Below, piece by piece: positions 62,117 through 64,000 of a DNA stretch of 64,000 nucleotides (positions are counted from its first letter, which is position 1; every line of letters starts with the position of its first letter). The stretch spans positions 186,001 through 250,000 of the forward strand of contig VWZL01002828.1 in NCBI GenBank assembly GCA_013396915.1, written 5' to 3'. Origin of the DNA: Stercorarius parasiticus (taxonomy: Eukaryota; Chordata; Aves; Charadriiformes; Stercorariidae). The position numbers and the translations under genes are program-made. The notes under the pieces were generated by a model, which saw nothing but the letters and a program-made list of their open reading frames with translations, was not told where the DNA came from and made no database searches.

Positions 62117-64000
62117 GTAAGAAAATGTGCTGTTCTGCAGATGCTTCTATTAAACTGCATCTAGCTGAACAGTTTAATAACTGGGAGTGCAGTTCTGGTA
62201 TTTCCACTATGTTGAGTGAACAAAGACCTTGATGCCTTTGATTTATCTGCTGCTTTGCTGTTGCATAACCATGGGATGAAAGGTTAGTGTCCTCCTAGCC
62301 ACTCAAGGGGTGAAACAGCTCCGTGATTAGTCATCTAGTTCTTCTCTATGGCTGAATAATCATCTCCTGATCCTATTTTTGTTTTGTTTGGCAATCACCT
62401 AGGCTTACCAAAACATTCATGACTTCTGTACCTTGTGACCAGATTCAACTGGTGTAAATCACAAAAGCGTCATAGCTTTTCACTTTCTCCAGTGGAAAAT
62501 CTTGCCTGTCTGTGATCTTGGGAGTCATTCTATTGTTTGTTTGGGTTTAAATACTGCTGAATGGAGAACAAATGAGATTTGTCTGCCTCCCTAATTAATT
62601 AGAATCTTTGCTTTGTAGTGTTTGCCTCCTATTTTTCCTTTCAGACTCCATCCTCTGATTTAAGTCATGTGGGTACTCTATGGAAGCCTATTCCTGATGC
62701 ATAATCAATTCAGATTACTGGGCGCAAATAAGTCAAGGAAACATGACAACACTCAAAGACATACAAGTGACCTGTAAATTTTTAATTTTTTTTTTATTTT
62801 TACTGGAAATTAGAGTTGCATTTGCAGCAGTCTCAGTGGAATTGCTTTTCAGCAGATAAGGTGCAATTTCTGTTAGCTCTTTTTCAGGAAAATAAGTAAA
62901 ATGAATTGTAGTGGTAGCATAGATAGATGCCCTTGTTTTCCCTCTTCTCTTCTGCTAAGACCTTTCACACCCACTCCCCCCTTGCATCGCCAAAGTTTGG
63001 CAATACATTCAGATGTTGTTCAAGATGCTGAGGGCTGGATGTGGCTCCCTGCGGACCCAGCTGTTGTTACTCCTGAACTGGCCAGAAATAGTCCTTTCAG
63101 AAGCAAGGGATGCCCCTCCCTCCTGCAAAGCATGAGCAAAGCACAGGATTTCTGGGCTGTCAAGTTTCTGCTGGCCCCAGAAACATGAGGACGCAATGTG
63201 AGTCTCGCTCTGAACTACCCTGTGAAGGCTTTGCCTACATCTGCTGACATCTCGGCTAGGCTACATGTGGACATTGTCTGCCAGGAGATGCCCTTTGAAA
63301 GTATGTCGCACACATACTTGCTGGGAATAAGATTTCAAACACTTGACCACTTGCATTTCTGGAGCACAGGAAAAAAAGCTTTCAAAAACTTCTTATGTTT
63401 TAAAAACATAAATGATCTTCAGATGCTGGAAATTAATGTAATTCTGATTATTCTGCGCTAGATGTGTGCGTACATTGCACGTACATCAGTCAAGAAAGAT
63501 TGCTTTGTCCTGGTGGCTTGATATCAGCTGTATATATTAAGTTCCTTCCATGAAAAATCTCTTAATTTTAGCTCATTGTTTCTCCTTTGTTTTGGCTAAA
63601 GGCTTTGAGTATTTTCATCATCTTAATCACTGAACTGCTGTGAAAATCCAAGAGAAGCATGCCTTTCCACTGGCAAGTTGGGGGATTTATTTGGGTGTTA
63701 TAAAGCTGCACGTTCACATTTTCACTCAATTACACACTCTGGACAGCGAGGATTTCAAAATCGGATGTCTAAAATGTTTGCCATGTCTGTAATAACCCTG
63801 CCCATCTGGGCTGTGAGTAGGCCCTCTAAGAGCAAGCCGCTCTAAAAACATCCTTAGATCTATATGGGCATGTTAAGACATGACAGCACAGTGATAAGAC
63901 GACAAAATAACTTTGCCTTGGGAGAGGCTGTTTACAACGGCAGTCTTGCAGCTTAAAAGGAGACAGAACTTGTTCTTGAAGAAATACTTATTGAATTCTA
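62117..64000 (+). other. DNM3: Following DNM3 intron (partial)
   Basis: Begins with the donor 'gtaaga'. The next dynamin exon (NVYKDYR...) is not found before the window ends. No RNA gene or transposon is recognised. Open frames at 62901 and 63198 look like chance. Confidence 0.6.

Noticed and set aside
1..64000. CRISPR array, operon, prophage, tRNA or rRNA
   Set aside because: Nothing of this kind is visible. The sequence is vertebrate intron with spliced exons and LINE fragments.

Overview
This window is vertebrate nuclear DNA, and almost certainly from a bird. It carries several 5'-truncated CR1 LINEs with the typical avian CR1 3' end (degenerate ATTCTATG/ATTCTGTG octamers and the 'ggttggaaggg...' or 'cccttccaac' 3' UTR). 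It is AT-rich and intron-like, with no long intact reading frame. Two short exons, at 1780-1893 and 62007-62116 on the + strand, together encode the first 74 residues or so of a dynamin pleckstrin-homology (PH) domain. The protein sequence fits dynamin-3 (DNM3) better than DNM1 or DNM2. The roughly 60.1 kb between them is one DNM3 intron, and the window ends inside the next intron.

The functional content of this intron is on the opposite strand. A perfectly recognisable mir-199a-2 hairpin (about 12379-12486, minus) and a mir-214 hairpin (about 6301-6410, minus) lie 6 kb apart. This is the vertebrate DNM3OS arrangement, in which one antisense long non-coding RNA is the primary transcript for both microRNAs. 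The + strand of the mir-214 hairpin also contains the exact mature sequences of the 'mirror' microRNA miR-3120, which in human is made from the DNM3 sense transcript. Immediately upstream of mir-199a (in DNM3OS orientation) is a compact putative promoter segment with a perfect CArG box, a CRE-like site and an E-box. About 0.5 kb further out is a TAATTA plus E-box composite that could suit TWIST1 and a homeodomain partner.

The same promoter segment is badly assembled. A 276 bp stretch appears twice with no difference that I can see (12459-12734 and 12924-13199). The copies are separated by 187 bp bounded by single Ns, and a 166-N gap lies about 300 bp away. All these breaks sit at G-runs. The second copy, and probably the piece between, should be treated as an assembly artefact.

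Layout: 1-1779 DNM3 intron; 1780-1893 PH exon; 1894-6100 intron; about 6.1-12.7 kb DNM3OS/mir-199a-214 antisense unit; 12.7-21.6 kb upstream flank of DNM3OS with no recognisable CR1; 21.6-22.7 kb a 1.1 kb CR1 with reverse-transcriptase remnants; 22.7-40.5 kb plain intron with one possible MIR relic; 40.5-61 kb intron with seven further CR1 fragments in both orientations; 62007-62116 second PH exon; then intron to the end. I found no complete protein gene, tRNA, rRNA, CRISPR array or clearly new system. The points of real interest are the antisense and mirror microRNA arrangement, its promoter, and the assembly fault that affects it.
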